This document shows positions 24,844-34,079 of a stretch of DNA of 64,000 bases, piece after piece. Numbering within the stretch: the stretch's first letter is position 1; each line of letters begins with the position of its first letter. The notes under the pieces were generated by a model. The model searched no databases. It saw only the letters and a program-made list of their open reading frames with translations, and was not told the origin of the DNA. The translations under genes were made by a program, and so were the position numbers. Source of the DNA: Chryseobacterium carnipullorum (GTDB lineage Bacteria; Bacteroidota; Bacteroidia; Flavobacteriales; Weeksellaceae); the NCBI RefSeq assembly GCF_900142785.1, contig NZ_FRCD01000017.1:79885-143884 (forward strand), read 5' to 3'.

Positions 24844-25011
24844 TTGAAAGACATAACCAAGAACGATTTATTACAACTAGCTCGAAATGATATTAATATT
24901 GCAGAGTTGCTTTTTAATAACAATATATTTAGTAATGCAATATATTTTTATCATCAAGCAGTCGAAAAAGCAGTAAAATATCTTGGCTTAAGAATAGGAG
25001 TTTATAATTGA
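24844..25011 (+). pseudogene. HEPN-domain protein fragment
   Basis: A 55-codon frame starting at TTG (24844) and ending at TGA (25009-25011) reads ITKNDLLQLARNDINIAEL then NAIYFYHQAVEKAVKYLGL. This is the first half of a HEPN domain, with the typical paired helices. The domain should be about 120 residues and carry an RxxxxH motif later, which is absent. HEPN proteins are common partners of nucleotidyltransferase antitoxins, but no such gene is present. I read it as a remnant. Confidence 0.55.
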
Positions 25012-25047
25012 TTACGTTTATTGGTTTTTAATTCATATAATAAAAAT

Positions 25048-25068
25048 GTCCCGAAATAATTTCGGGAC
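25048..25068 (-). terminator. Hairpin, candidate terminator of the copper operon
   Basis: GTCCCGAAA (25048-25056) pairs with TTTCGGGAC (25060-25068) around TAA. On the minus strand the stem is followed by ATTTTTATTA, a short T-run. It is about 220 bp beyond the multicopper oxidase stop codon, so it could end that operon. Confidence 0.45.
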
Positions 25069-25291
25069 TGTAATTTTATAGCATAGTTTTGTTTGTATAA
25101 ACGTTATCATTCATTTTGTTGCTATGCTTATTTCCTATTTATAATCTTTTAATTATAACAATATTAAATTTTCACTGACAACTTCAATGAGAAAATATCT
25201 CTTCACATTATAAAAAGATTTTATAATGTGCGAAAAATAGACCACCTTATCTATTTAGACTAAGTATTTTTTCATATTAAATAAGTTTTAT

Positions 25292-27562
25292 TTAATAATT
25301 AAAAGATAAACCCATACCAAATCCCATATCACTATCATAATGTGTACGGATACCCATATTTTTATTGATAATATATTTTAATTCTGCCATATATTCCATA
25401 TCGGTATTAACCATAAAACCTGCTCTTAATCTCTTAGAAACAGGAATGTCTTCTCGCATTAAAGACAAGCGGACAATACCATCATGATAAACTTCTGCTT
25501 GAAAATTGACCAACATTGGTAACGTATACATGAAACCTAAACTAAAGGCTCTTCGTGTATCTTTTTCGTTTTTCTGTCCAAATAAATTTGTTTCGTGTTC
25601 ATCTATGCCCATTTTACGGTAACGCCAGTCAAAACCAATAAATGGCATAAACCATTGCATTTTACCGATGTACCTGCCCAAGTGTGTTTCTACCTCGTAA
25701 CCGTGCATATCATTGTAACCTAAACGCCATTCTGTGCCTAAACTCCATCTTGCATTTTGTATCATTGCATCACCATCATTTCCATTGGTAGCAAAATCAT
25801 TTTGTGCCATAAAATGGGGCATATTGCTTTCTTTCTGCAACATATTGTAAGCTTGTTTTTTATTAGGTAAATTAGTGTTTTGATAGTCATCTACCGCAAA
25901 AACCCTGTTCATTCCCGACATCATATGATATAAGATATGGCAGTGGAAAAACCAGTCTCCTTCTTCATTTGCAAGAAATTCTATCGTGTCGGTTTCCATT
26001 GGCATTATATCCAAAACATTTTTGAGTGGTGATTTTTCGCCTTTGCCATTAATCACTCTAAAATCGAAACCGTGTAAGTGCATTGGGTGCCGCATCATTG
26101 AATTATTATGAATGGTAATGCGTAGAATTTCTCCTTTTTTTACAGGTATTTTATCAACTTCTGAAAGTATTTTATTATCCATACTCCACACATAGCGGTT
26201 CATATTTCCAGTGAGGGTAAATTTCAATTCTTTCACCGGAGCATCCTTAGGAAGTTCAGTATTGTGAGGAGATTGCAACATTGCGTAATTCAGGGTCTTA
26301 ATATCTCCCAAAGCATTTGCATTGTAACGATTGGGGTCGTTATCCATATTCATATTGTGTTGGCTATGGTCTTGCTTAGGTTTTGCATCTCCAGTAATTT
26401 CTGGGTACATCACTACATTCATATCCATTTGGTTCAAGCTCATTTTCATTCCCATATCATCTAAGTCGCCATTCATCTTCATCATATCATTCATCATTTT
26501 CATACCCTCAAAATATTTCAATTTCGGAAGTGGTGAGATCAATTGCTTAATACCGTTGCCCACAAAATAGCTTGCAGATTGTGTTCGGTCTTCGGTTGTG
26601 GCCAAAAATTCATAGGCAACACCATCATCAGGTATTGTTACTACGACATCGTAAGTTTCAGAAACGGCGATGATTAATCTATCTACTTCAACAGGTTCTA
26701 CATCATTACCATCATTGGCAACTACGGTTATTTTACCACCAGCATAGCGTAGCCAAAAATAAGAAGATGCCCCACCGTTTGATACACGTAAACGTACTTT
26801 GTCGCCTGCTTTTAGTATTTTGCCATCAACTGTTTTTAAATCGGTAGTGTGATTTCCATTTATTAATATTTTATCATAGTAAACATCGCTTACATCCATT
26901 GCTGTCAGTCGTTTCCATTCATTTTTTACTTTGGTTTTAAACTGTCCTTCTTTAATGGCTTCTGCATAAGACTGGGTTGCATTTTTTTTGATAGCTGCCC
27001 AATCATTGGCATTATGCAACATCCGGTTGATATTATCTGGATTAAGATTTGTCCATTCGCTTAAAATGATGGGTACGGTTGGTAAATCGTCAATTCCTTT
27101 TCTAAAGGTTTTATCATTATTGCGCTTTTTCATTACAAAACTTCCATACATCCCAATCTGCTCTTGCAAACCAGAATGGGAATGATACCAATGTGTTCCG
27201 TGCTGTATAATAGGAAAACGATAGGTATAAGTTGTACCTGCCTTAATAGGCTTTTGAGTCAGCCAAGGCACTCCATCTTCTTTATTAGGCAAAAACACAC
27301 CGTGCCAGTGCAACGAGGTACTTTCTTTTAATTGATTGTGTACTACAATCTCAGCAGTATCACCTTCTGTGAAAGTAAGTGTAGGCATTGGTATTTGCCC
27401 GTTTACTGCAATGGCTCTTTTTTCTTTACCAGCGTAATTAACAAGCGTGTCTTTTACATACAAATCATAGCGGACTACCTTTTGTGCAAATAAAGATTGC
27501 GTACAAAGTAGTATCAAAACTACTTGTAGCAACTTTTCTGATATTTCTTTTTGTATATTCAT
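25292..27562 (-). CDS. Multicopper oxidase (CopA type) fused to a CopB-like domain
   Basis: The 756-residue protein begins with a signal peptide (LLQVVLILLCTQSLFAQ). The first cupredoxin domain has HWHG and then HWYHSH, both copper ligand motifs. The last cupredoxin domain has HPMHLHG and HCHILYHMMSGM, containing the type-1 copper ligands. A Met/His-rich stretch (GMKMMNDMMKMNGDLDDMGMKM, HSQHNMNMD) lies between. Residues from about 585 to the end (RWSLGTEWRLGYNDMHGYEVETHLG...) look like a CopB-type outer-membrane barrel. It oxidises Cu(I) in the periplasm. The gene closes a six-gene operon. Confidence 0.88.
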   Translation of the reverse strand: MNIQKEISEKLLQVVLILLCTQSLFAQKVVRYDLYVKDTLVNYAGKEKRAIAVNGQIPMPTLTFTEGDTAEIVVHNQLKESTSLHWHGVFLPNKEDGVPWLTQKPIKAGTTYTYRFPIIQHGTHWYHSHSGLQEQIGMYGSFVMKKRNNDKTFRKGIDDLPTVPIILSEWTNLNPDNINRMLHNANDWAAIKKNATQSYAEAIKEGQFKTKVKNEWKRLTAMDVSDVYYDKILINGNHTTDLKTVDGKILKAGDKVRLRVSNGGASSYFWLRYAGGKITVVANDGNDVEPVEVDRLIIAVSETYDVVVTIPDDGVAYEFLATTEDRTQSASYFVGNGIKQLISPLPKLKYFEGMKMMNDMMKMNGDLDDMGMKMSLNQMDMNVVMYPEITGDAKPKQDHSQHNMNMDNDPNRYNANALGDIKTLNYAMLQSPHNTELPKDAPVKELKFTLTGNMNRYVWSMDNKILSEVDKIPVKKGEILRITIHNNSMMRHPMHLHGFDFRVINGKGEKSPLKNVLDIMPMETDTIEFLANEEGDWFFHCHILYHMMSGMNRVFAVDDYQNTNLPNKKQAYNMLQKESNMPHFMAQNDFATNGNDGDAMIQNARWSLGTEWRLGYNDMHGYEVETHLGRYIGKMQWFMPFIGFDWRYRKMGIDEHETNLFGQKNEKDTRRAFSLGFMYTLPMLVNFQAEVYHDGIVRLSLMREDIPVSKRLRAGFMVNTDMEYMAELKYIINKNMGIRTHYDSDMGFGMGLSFNY

Positions 27563-27584
27563 TTTGATATTTTATTAATGAAAC

Positions 27585-28034
27585 TTATTCCTGCTGCTCT
27601 AACCAATTGGTTAATGTTTTGATGTTCTCATTATTCAATTTTGCATTTTTATGCATCAATGTATATGAGGGTACAGGCATTTGCTTCGTTTCGATTTGTT
27701 CTTTTATTGAGTTTAGTAATCTTTCTTGCTTTCGATTTGAGTATGTACCCCATTCATTAAAATTCAAATCCTCTTTTGCGCTTTTGATGTGGTTCTCTAC
27801 CAATGTTCTTGCAGGCTGTACATAATCGTACCAAATATAGTTGGTATTGTTGCTATGACAATCGTAGCAGGAGGTTTGAAACATCGCTTTTACTTCAACA
27901 GGCATTTTATAGACTTGGGTAAAATCGGTTGTGTAAACCTGCCCTTTATCTATATTAAGGGCAGGTTGATAAAATTGAATTGCAATAAAAATAAACAACA
28001 CTATTGCGATAATTATTTTTACAACTTTTTTCAT
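27585..28034 (-). CDS. Haem-binding domain protein (cytochrome-like)
   Basis: This 149-residue protein has an N-terminal membrane anchor (VVKIIIAIVLFIFIAIQFY) and a CxxCH haem motif (SCYDCHSN) near residue 55. It continues with WYDYVQPARTLVENHI, NEWGTY and ETKQMPVPSYTLMH, the pattern of the Haem_bd (cytochrome P460-neighbour) family. It is periplasmic and tethered to the inner membrane. It precedes the multicopper oxidase by 22 bp. An electron-transfer role between it and the oxidase is an inference. Confidence 0.8.
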   Translation of the reverse strand: MKKVVKIIIAIVLFIFIAIQFYQPALNIDKGQVYTTDFTQVYKMPVEVKAMFQTSCYDCHSNNTNYIWYDYVQPARTLVENHIKSAKEDLNFNEWGTYSNRKQERLLNSIKEQIETKQMPVPSYTLMHKNAKLNNENIKTLTNWLEQQE

Positions 28035-28035
28035 T

Positions 28036-28698
28036 TTACAATTCTTTCTTTACTGAACCACACGTAAGCATCTTATTGCCGTAATAAGGATTTTTGATTG
28101 CTTTGGCTTCACTAATCCAAACAGCACCTTTACCATCATTGTACATTGGGCAATAATCTTGATATAGTTTCTGCGTAGTTCCAAACAGGGTAATAAGGTC
28201 GGAAACATCTTTACTCAACGATGCGAAATGCTCTCTTTGATGATCTATCTTTCCTGCATTGTCGCCAATATGCTCTGCGTTTTCTTTTGCATTTTCCGCA
28301 ATCTCCATATATTCCTTATGCTTATTTGCAGGTATGGCTTTCATATCTACCTTATTTAGGGTGCTAAACAACTGTTTGCCTGCACTGGATGCTGCTTTAT
28401 CATTATCTGCAACAAGCGCATTTTTTAATACAAAATAATCCTTTACTATAGGTGCGATAGTAAAGTTTTGTGCTTGCTCCTTTACAGTGGATTTTTCCAC
28501 TTCTTGAGATAGCATATCTCTTGAAGCAACAGCTGTTACTGTATCATTTTGTGTTGCTAATGACAAATTTTGAGTTTCAGCAATCGCAGTGCTATCATTA
28601 GCTTGCTGGTTGTTGTTTTTATTGGAAGACTGATTGCAGGAAACTATTACTAATGCCACTATTGCTAGTGTTATGATGGAGAAAAATATATTTTTCAT
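28036..28698 (-). CDS. DUF3347-domain lipoprotein of the copper operon
   Basis: Starting at the ATG at 28698 gives a lipoprotein (SIITLAIVALVIVSCNQS; Cys at the lipobox) of 220 residues. The DUF3347 domain (IVKDYFVLKNALVADNDKAASSAGKQLF through HREHFASLSKDVSDLITLFG) covers the rest. A conserved tail (YCPMYNDGKGAVWISE, NPYYGNKMLTCGSV) has two cysteines and methionines suited to Cu(I) binding. The same tail recurs in the HMA protein two genes upstream. The ORF start at 28737 would add 13 residues ahead of the signal and is unlikely. Confidence 0.75.
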   Translation of the reverse strand: MKNIFFSIITLAIVALVIVSCNQSSNKNNNQQANDSTAIAETQNLSLATQNDTVTAVASRDMLSQEVEKSTVKEQAQNFTIAPIVKDYFVLKNALVADNDKAASSAGKQLFSTLNKVDMKAIPANKHKEYMEIAENAKENAEHIGDNAGKIDHQREHFASLSKDVSDLITLFGTTQKLYQDYCPMYNDGKGAVWISEAKAIKNPYYGNKMLTCGSVKKEL

Positions 28699-28733
28699 TG
28701 TAATGATATTTAAAGTTATTAAAGAATGATTTT

Positions 28734-29258
28734 TCACTTATTTGTTTCAAATTCTTTCAGCTTTCGCTTCATAAATTCGATTTCTTCTGCTTGGGTTTTG
28801 AGTATGTTTTTTTGCAATTGTATCAGTTCGGGGTTGGTAAGGTTTGCTTTTTCAGACATTAATACTGCCGCTGCGTGGTGCGGTATCATACCTTTTACAA
28901 ATTCCTTATCACCAACAAATAACTGCTCCCGAATGCCAAACCATGAAAAGAGACCTACTGCAACAGAAATTATTATAATGGCCCAATTGATTTTCTTGTT
29001 TTCATACATACCATTCATTATCCAGATTTCAATAATCAACATTGCAGAAATCATCAGCAAGGTCATATATAAATTGTTGATGTTCAGGATAAGGTTCTGC
29101 AAACCGTCAATCATAGCGAACATAATGAAATACATTGCTACGAACATTATAACCGCCATAATTGCAAAGCGTTTGTACATTGCTAAAGAATGTTTAGCAT
29201 TATGCCCCTCATCTGTAGTATGGTGTTGCATAGCAAGTTGCTTTTCTGTATTTTCCAT
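28734..29258 (-). CDS. DUF305-domain membrane protein
   Basis: The 174-residue protein has a His-rich N-terminus (MQHHTTDEGHNAKHS). About three to four hydrophobic helices (FAIMAVIMFVAMYFIMFAM, LYMTLLMISAMLIIEIWIM, WAIIIISVAVGLFSWFG) follow. The C-terminal DUF305 region contains GMIPHHAAAVLMSEKA, with paired histidines and a methionine as possible metal ligands. DUF305 proteins are frequent in copper and other metal-resistance loci. The exact role is unknown. It overlaps or touches its neighbours and lies in the copper operon. Confidence 0.7.
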   Translation of the reverse strand: MENTEKQLAMQHHTTDEGHNAKHSLAMYKRFAIMAVIMFVAMYFIMFAMIDGLQNLILNINNLYMTLLMISAMLIIEIWIMNGMYENKKINWAIIIISVAVGLFSWFGIREQLFVGDKEFVKGMIPHHAAAVLMSEKANLTNPELIQLQKNILKTQAEEIEFMKRKLKEFETNK

Positions 29259-29270
29259 AACAATAAGGTT

Positions 29271-30155
29271 TTATTTGTTATTAATGGTTTCTTGTACACT
29301 GCCACAGGTAAGCATTTTAGAACCGTAGTACGGATTTTTGATTGCTTCTTCTTTACTTAACCAATTGGCTCCTTTCCCATTATTGTACATAGGGCAATGC
29401 AGGTAATAAACAGGTGCTTCTTGTTTTGATGCTTTAGTTAATTCGTATATGTTTTTGGAAAGCAAAGAGAAAGTTTCTCTTTGTTTTACCACATCTTTGT
29501 ATGTAGCAATCTTTTCAGCATTTGCTGTTAAATCCTTCATCACTTCCATCCAAACGTTATGTTCTTTTGTAGAAAGTTTTGTCATTTCTACCGCTTTGAT
29601 CGCTTTTATCAATTCTGTAGCTTTTGCAGATGAAGTACCTGCATCAGTTTTTATTAAGGCATCTTTTACCGAAAAATAATTATCAAAAACAGCTTTTAAT
29701 TGGGGTGTAGTTTGGGCTGCATCCTTGTTTTTTTGAACCATATCGCTTTGGTTATGGTTGGCGTGTTCATTTTTCATATTCATACCATCACCCTTAACTT
29801 TTGCAACTGGCTTTAATTCTCTGTTGTATTGGCAACATCCCGGAAGTTTGGCATAAACATCATCAGGCGCTAAGAACTTTTCGCTATCGTAACCTGCCAA
29901 TGCGATACGTTTCAGTATTTCATCCTGAGTTGTTTTTTTATCATCATAATTAAGTACAGCCATTTTGGTGTCTTTATTCCATTCTACTGTGGCTACATTT
30001 TTTACATTTCCTGCTTTTTCAATTGTGGCTTTACACATTTCACAATTGCCATATATTTTTACGGTTTCTATTTTTGCATTTTTAATTTGTGCAAAACTAT
30101 TTACGGTTGATAGTAATACGGTGATTACCATCAATATTTTTGATATTGATTTCAT
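29271..30155 (-). CDS. HMA-domain plus DUF3347-domain periplasmic protein
   Basis: With the ATG at 30155 the 294-residue protein has a signal peptide (MKSISKILMVITVLLSTVNSFAQ). A heavy-metal-associated domain has the metal ligands in GNCEMCK (CxxC). A glycine/Met/His linker (MNMKNEHANHNQSDM) follows. The DUF3347 domain ends with HCPMYNNGKGANWLS and NPYYGSKMLTCGSV, the same copper-ligand tail as the separate DUF3347 protein. It combines a metallochaperone domain with the tail domain. I infer a periplasmic copper shuttle. Confidence 0.75.
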   Translation of the reverse strand: MKSISKILMVITVLLSTVNSFAQIKNAKIETVKIYGNCEMCKATIEKAGNVKNVATVEWNKDTKMAVLNYDDKKTTQDEILKRIALAGYDSEKFLAPDDVYAKLPGCCQYNRELKPVAKVKGDGMNMKNEHANHNQSDMVQKNKDAAQTTPQLKAVFDNYFSVKDALIKTDAGTSSAKATELIKAIKAVEMTKLSTKEHNVWMEVMKDLTANAEKIATYKDVVKQRETFSLLSKNIYELTKASKQEAPVYYLHCPMYNNGKGANWLSKEEAIKNPYYGSKMLTCGSVQETINNK

Positions 30156-30251
30156 TTTGATTTTTTTTAATTTTAATAAGATATACGAAGAGTTTGCGAA
30201 AACTTGATTTAGTTTTCGACAAGGCACACGTATGGCTAACACGCCATCGTT

Positions 30252-30644
30252 TTAGCTTATTTTAGGCGGTTGCCAAATGGAAGAGTAACCTGAAGAATAA
30301 TAGATTTGCTTGAAAGCGATTTTTTGCTTTTTAATTTCAGCAAAAGGGTTTGTGACTTTTAAATCAAGTGGTATTGTTAAGCTTACAGAAGATGAAGAAG
30401 CACTACATCCACAAGAGCCGTGTTTACAATTGCCATCGCAGTTGTGACCATCCTTACATTTTTTACAGGACTTGTCCTTGCAACTACTTTTATGTTCTGC
30501 TTTTGCAGATTGGTCTTTTGGGCAACTTTTTTGTTCTGAATTGGCTGTTTTTTTGGCACAAGCATAGCTTATGCTTGGCACTAGGAAAAAGCCCAAACAC
30601 AGAAAAAAAATCCAATTGATATGTTTACTTAAATTTTTCAACAC
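30252..30644 (-). CDS. Cysteine-rich exported protein with IWQPPKI tail
   Basis: The 130-residue protein starts with a signal peptide (LCLGFFLVPSISYAC). The middle is packed with Cys and His (CKDKSCKKCKDGHNCDGNCKHGSCGCS), which could bind several thiophilic metal ions. It ends with IYYSSGYSSIWQPPKIS. The tail IWQPPKI is shared with the small protein at 44369, in the second metal block. It heads the copper operon and could be a periplasmic metal sink or an outer-membrane accessory factor. I relate it to the DUF6660-like group only on that tail. Confidence 0.65.
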   Translation of the reverse strand: MLKNLSKHINWIFFLCLGFFLVPSISYACAKKTANSEQKSCPKDQSAKAEHKSSCKDKSCKKCKDGHNCDGNCKHGSCGCSASSSSVSLTIPLDLKVTNPFAEIKKQKIAFKQIYYSSGYSSIWQPPKIS

Positions 30645-30801
30645 TACAAAATTATGAAATTATTTCTTTTTATTGCTATATTCTTCCATTCTTTAATTCG
30701 AAGCTGGTAATTTCAGATATAATTTTTCAATTGTCAACATTTATTGTCTTTCTATAGTCAAAAATTATTTCTAGAGTTTTAGGAATGTAAGCTAAAATAA
30801 T

Positions 30802-30987
30802 TTATTCTTTACTGTGATGATATTTAGAATGATGAGGTTTTGTGGGATGAAGAAATCTCTGAACTCCATAAATTATCATGGAGAGAAACATAATAACTAA
30901 GACTATCAAACAGAATATATCCTCCGAAGAAAGTCTATGTTTTCCCCTTCTTGTTATTCTTCTTCTAAATCTTCTTTTAAATCCCAT
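30802..30987 (-). CDS. Small single-pass membrane protein, unknown
   Basis: The 61-residue protein has a basic N-terminus (KRRFRRRITRRGKHR), one predicted membrane helix (IFCLIVLVIMFLSMIIYGVQ) and a His/Lys-rich tail (HPTKPHHSKYHHSKE). It ends 12 bp before the PAP2 gene begins downstream on the same strand. The His-rich end may bind metal. I do not recognise it. Confidence 0.4.
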   Translation of the reverse strand: MGFKRRFRRRITRRGKHRLSSEDIFCLIVLVIMFLSMIIYGVQRFLHPTKPHHSKYHHSKE

Positions 30988-30998
30988 AATACCGTATT

Positions 30999-31787
30999 TT
31001 AAAAAAATAGCTGATAATTAAGGCCAAAACTCTTCTGCTGGTAACTCTTCTGAAAGTAAGGAGAAATCATAGATAATGTCTTTTTATTTTTGCCTTTAAA
31101 TAAAATTGTGAGTTTTGGATATAGCCAATACGCTAATTCGGTGGAAAGAATTCCGATACCGGCTCCGGCCAGGACATCTGTAGCCCAATGCTTATTATTG
31201 ATTATTCTGTAAATACTTGTAAAAACTGCAAATGGATACCCCGAAAGACTTATCCAATAATTACTGTCCCTATATTCATTGAACATAAAATGTGCAGTTG
31301 AAAATGCGATTGCTGCATGTCCTGAAGGAAATGAAAGATTATTTGAATTATCCGGACGCTCCTCATTTATCAGAAGTTTTGATGGAATTACAATTGCTGA
31401 AGTGAAAGTCTGTGAAATTGCTAAAATAATGGTGCGATCCTTAAAATTATGTTTTCCTTTTATACCTGCTATATTTAATCCATAAACCATCGCAGCAGGA
31501 ATAAATTGAGTATAATTATCTAATTTTGAATTACTTAATTCGTGTTCTTTTACTTCTCTTCTTACACTAATATCAATTTTTTTTATAGCAGGAATCGCAA
31601 AACTGATCGCACCTGCCGATATTAAGCTAACCGGGATAACGAGTTTTTTATAATCTAAATAATCAATTCTTATTAAAGAATCTTTTTGAGCCACATTTTG
31701 TAAATACAAACTATCCTGGGCATAAATTCTTAAAGAAAATTTCAGTAAAATAATCAGCAGCGTAAATCTCTTTATAAAATGCCTCAT
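30999..31787 (-). CDS. PAP2-family membrane phosphatase
   Basis: The three phosphatase motifs are present: K...RP (KLLINEERPDNS), SGH (SFPSGHAAIAFSTAHF) and R...H...D (SIYRIINNKHWATDVLAG). Several hydrophobic helices surround them. I take the start at 31787 (MRHFIKRFTLL), which yields a signal-like N-terminus; a start at 31814 adds nine residues. Such enzymes dephosphorylate lipid or isoprenoid phosphates at the outer face of the membrane. It sits in the metal-resistance island, between the two operons. Confidence 0.85.
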   Translation of the reverse strand: MRHFIKRFTLLIILLKFSLRIYAQDSLYLQNVAQKDSLIRIDYLDYKKLVIPVSLISAGAISFAIPAIKKIDISVRREVKEHELSNSKLDNYTQFIPAAMVYGLNIAGIKGKHNFKDRTIILAISQTFTSAIVIPSKLLINEERPDNSNNLSFPSGHAAIAFSTAHFMFNEYRDSNYWISLSGYPFAVFTSIYRIINNKHWATDVLAGAGIGILSTELAYWLYPKLTILFKGKNKKTLSMISPYFQKSYQQKSFGLNYQLFF

Positions 31788-31996
31788 ATGATATACAAAT
31801 TTTGAGTGTTGCATGTTCCTATTTATTAATAATTTCCTTTAATTTCTTACTACAACATTTAAATGTAATGCTACTGTTCCCATAAATTATGGGAACTAAA
31901 TCGAATGATATGACTTGAGAAATAATTCTTAGAATTGAGTATCCTCAGAAGACAGGATACCACAAATTGTGTTATTTTTTATGTATTCAATCTCTT

Positions 31997-34045
31997 CTAA
32001 AATTTCATTCTCTGAATCCTTACTGCATTAAGAATAGCAATCAAAGCAACTCCGACATCAGCAAATACTGCTTCCCACATTGTAGCCAGACCACCAGCTC
32101 CAAGTACTAGCACAATAGCTTTTACCACAAAAGCAAGAATGATATTCTGCCACACAATTCTTTTGGTTTTTTTACCAATATTGATCGCCATAGGTATTTT
32201 TGAAGGTTTATCATCCTGGATAACAACATCGGCAGTTTCTATAGTCGCGTCGCTACCAAGTCCTCCCATTGCAATTCCAACATCACTTAATGCTACAACT
32301 GGCGCATCATTTACGCCATCACCAACAAAAGCTACACTTTCATTTCTCGCTTTGATCTCTTTGACTTTGTTTACTTTATCTTCGGGAAGTAGATCTCCAA
32401 AGGCATTGTCAATTCCGATTTGTTCTGCCACATACCTTACCACAGTAGTTTTATCGCCGCTGAGCATAGTCGCTTTTACATTTAAACGATGAAGTTTTTC
32501 AACTGCTTGCTTTGCATCGTCCTTAATGCGGTCAGCAATGGTAATGAATCCTGCATATTTCCCATCATATGCAATGGCTATGACCGTGTAAACTATCTCG
32601 GAAGGATTTACGTCATAACTTATCTTGAATTTATCAAGTAGTTTAAAATTACCGACCAGGATTTCTTTGCCATTCACTCTCGCTTTTAGACCATGCCCTG
32701 CAATTTCTTCAGTATTTTCTAAATTGATTGAATTGTTGATTTCTCCTACATACTCATGAACAGCTGTAGCCACAGGATGGGTACTTTTACTTTCAACAAT
32801 ATTGACCATTTGGAGAATTTCATTCTCATCAAGTTCTCCTTTGATATTAACATCCTGAACTTTAAAAACACCTTCTGTCATTGTTCCGGTCTTATCCATC
32901 ACAACATTCTGGATCTCAGCAATCTTATCTAAAAAATTACTTCCTTTAAACAAAATACCGTTACGGCTAGCTGCCCCTATTCCTCCGAAGTAGCCAAGCG
33001 GGATAGAAATCACCAACGCACACGGGCAAGAAATCACTAAGAATATCAATGCTCTGTACAACCAATCTCTGAAAACATAATCATCAATGAAGAAATAAGG
33101 TATTAGGCAGATCAAAACGGCTAACGCAACTACGATTGGTGTATATATTCTTGCAAATTTTCTAATAAAAAGTTCAGTCGGCGCTTTCTGAGCTGTTGCA
33201 TTCTGTACAAGTTCCAAGATTTTACTGAGTTTGCTGTCTTCATAAGCTGTATTGACTTTGACCAAAGCTACACTGTTCATATTGATCATTCCGGCCAAAA
33301 CTGTCTCGCCTTTATTTTTAGAATCAGGTTTACTTTCTCCTGTTAATGCTGCAGTGTTGAAAGAGGCAGAGTCTGAGATCAATTCCCCATCTAATGCCAG
33401 TTTCTCTCCTGATTTTAGCTGAATTGTATCGCCGATTTTTGCTTCAGCAGCTTTTACTTTTTTAGGCTGATTATTTTCAATAATGGTCACCTCATCAGGA
33501 CGTTGATCTAAAAGTGCCTTAATATTAGTCTTAGCTCTCGACACAGCCAAAGTCTGAAAAACCTCACCTACTGCATAAAACAGCATAACCGCTACTCCTT
33601 CTGGAAATTCCCCGATGACGAATGCGCCTATAGTTGCAATGCTCATTAGAAAAAATTCAGAGAACACGTCACCTTGTTTTATACTTTCAAAAGCCTCTTT
33701 TAAGACAGGAAGGCCTACCGGCAGGTAAGCAGCACCATACCAAACAATGCGAACCCAGTCTTTAAACCATTCAGGTTTAATGTAATTATCCAATGCAATA
33801 CCCGCTAACAAAAATACCAAAGAAATAATCGCAGGCAAAAACATCTGAAACGCTGTTTTATCAACTTCTCCATGGTCATGTCCATCATCATCAGTATGTT
33901 TATGCTCATCCTTTTTTTTCTTTGGAGTGCAGCATCCGTCTTCTTCAACTAATTTTTTTGCTCCGGCATCATTATAAATTTTGCCTTCTTGTGGAGTACA
34001 GCAGAGCTGCTTTCCATTCTCGTCGTAGGTGTGTTTATGTTCCAT
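31997..34045 (-). CDS. P1B-2-type heavy-metal ATPase (Zn/Cd/Pb exporter)
   Basis: The 682-residue pump has all landmarks of P1B ATPases: CPC in SCPCALVIS, the phosphorylation site DKTGTMTEG, HP in STHPVATAV and GDGVNDAP. The N-terminal 75 residues hold two CC pairs and His clusters. Selectivity residues favour P1B-2: K in the helix FVVKAIVL and DxG in ADVGVALI near the end, which is the Zn(II)/Cd(II)/Pb(II) class. It expels these metals to the periplasm. It is 34 bp after the MgtC gene, in the same orientation. Confidence 0.88.
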   Translation of the reverse strand: MEHKHTYDENGKQLCCTPQEGKIYNDAGAKKLVEEDGCCTPKKKKDEHKHTDDDGHDHGEVDKTAFQMFLPAIISLVFLLAGIALDNYIKPEWFKDWVRIVWYGAAYLPVGLPVLKEAFESIKQGDVFSEFFLMSIATIGAFVIGEFPEGVAVMLFYAVGEVFQTLAVSRAKTNIKALLDQRPDEVTIIENNQPKKVKAAEAKIGDTIQLKSGEKLALDGELISDSASFNTAALTGESKPDSKNKGETVLAGMINMNSVALVKVNTAYEDSKLSKILELVQNATAQKAPTELFIRKFARIYTPIVVALAVLICLIPYFFIDDYVFRDWLYRALIFLVISCPCALVISIPLGYFGGIGAASRNGILFKGSNFLDKIAEIQNVVMDKTGTMTEGVFKVQDVNIKGELDENEILQMVNIVESKSTHPVATAVHEYVGEINNSINLENTEEIAGHGLKARVNGKEILVGNFKLLDKFKISYDVNPSEIVYTVIAIAYDGKYAGFITIADRIKDDAKQAVEKLHRLNVKATMLSGDKTTVVRYVAEQIGIDNAFGDLLPEDKVNKVKEIKARNESVAFVGDGVNDAPVVALSDVGIAMGGLGSDATIETADVVIQDDKPSKIPMAINIGKKTKRIVWQNIILAFVVKAIVLVLGAGGLATMWEAVFADVGVALIAILNAVRIQRMKF

Positions 34046-34079
34046 AATAATATTTATTTAATAATTGTAAAGTTACTTT

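Larger units (their letters stand above)
24332..25291. other. Non-coding stretch with sRNA-like unit, HEPN remnant and hairpin
   Basis: No intact gene is supported in this 960-bp AT-rich stretch between the XRE gene and the copper operon. It contains a possible small RNA or promoter-terminator unit at 24644-24722, a HEPN-domain fragment at 24844-25011 and a hairpin at 25048-25068. These look like debris from earlier insertions. Confidence 0.55.

Noticed and set aside
28726..29328. 200-codon plus-strand ORF
   Set aside because: It is fully antisense to the DUF305 gene and its hydrophobic character reflects the complement of its membrane helices.
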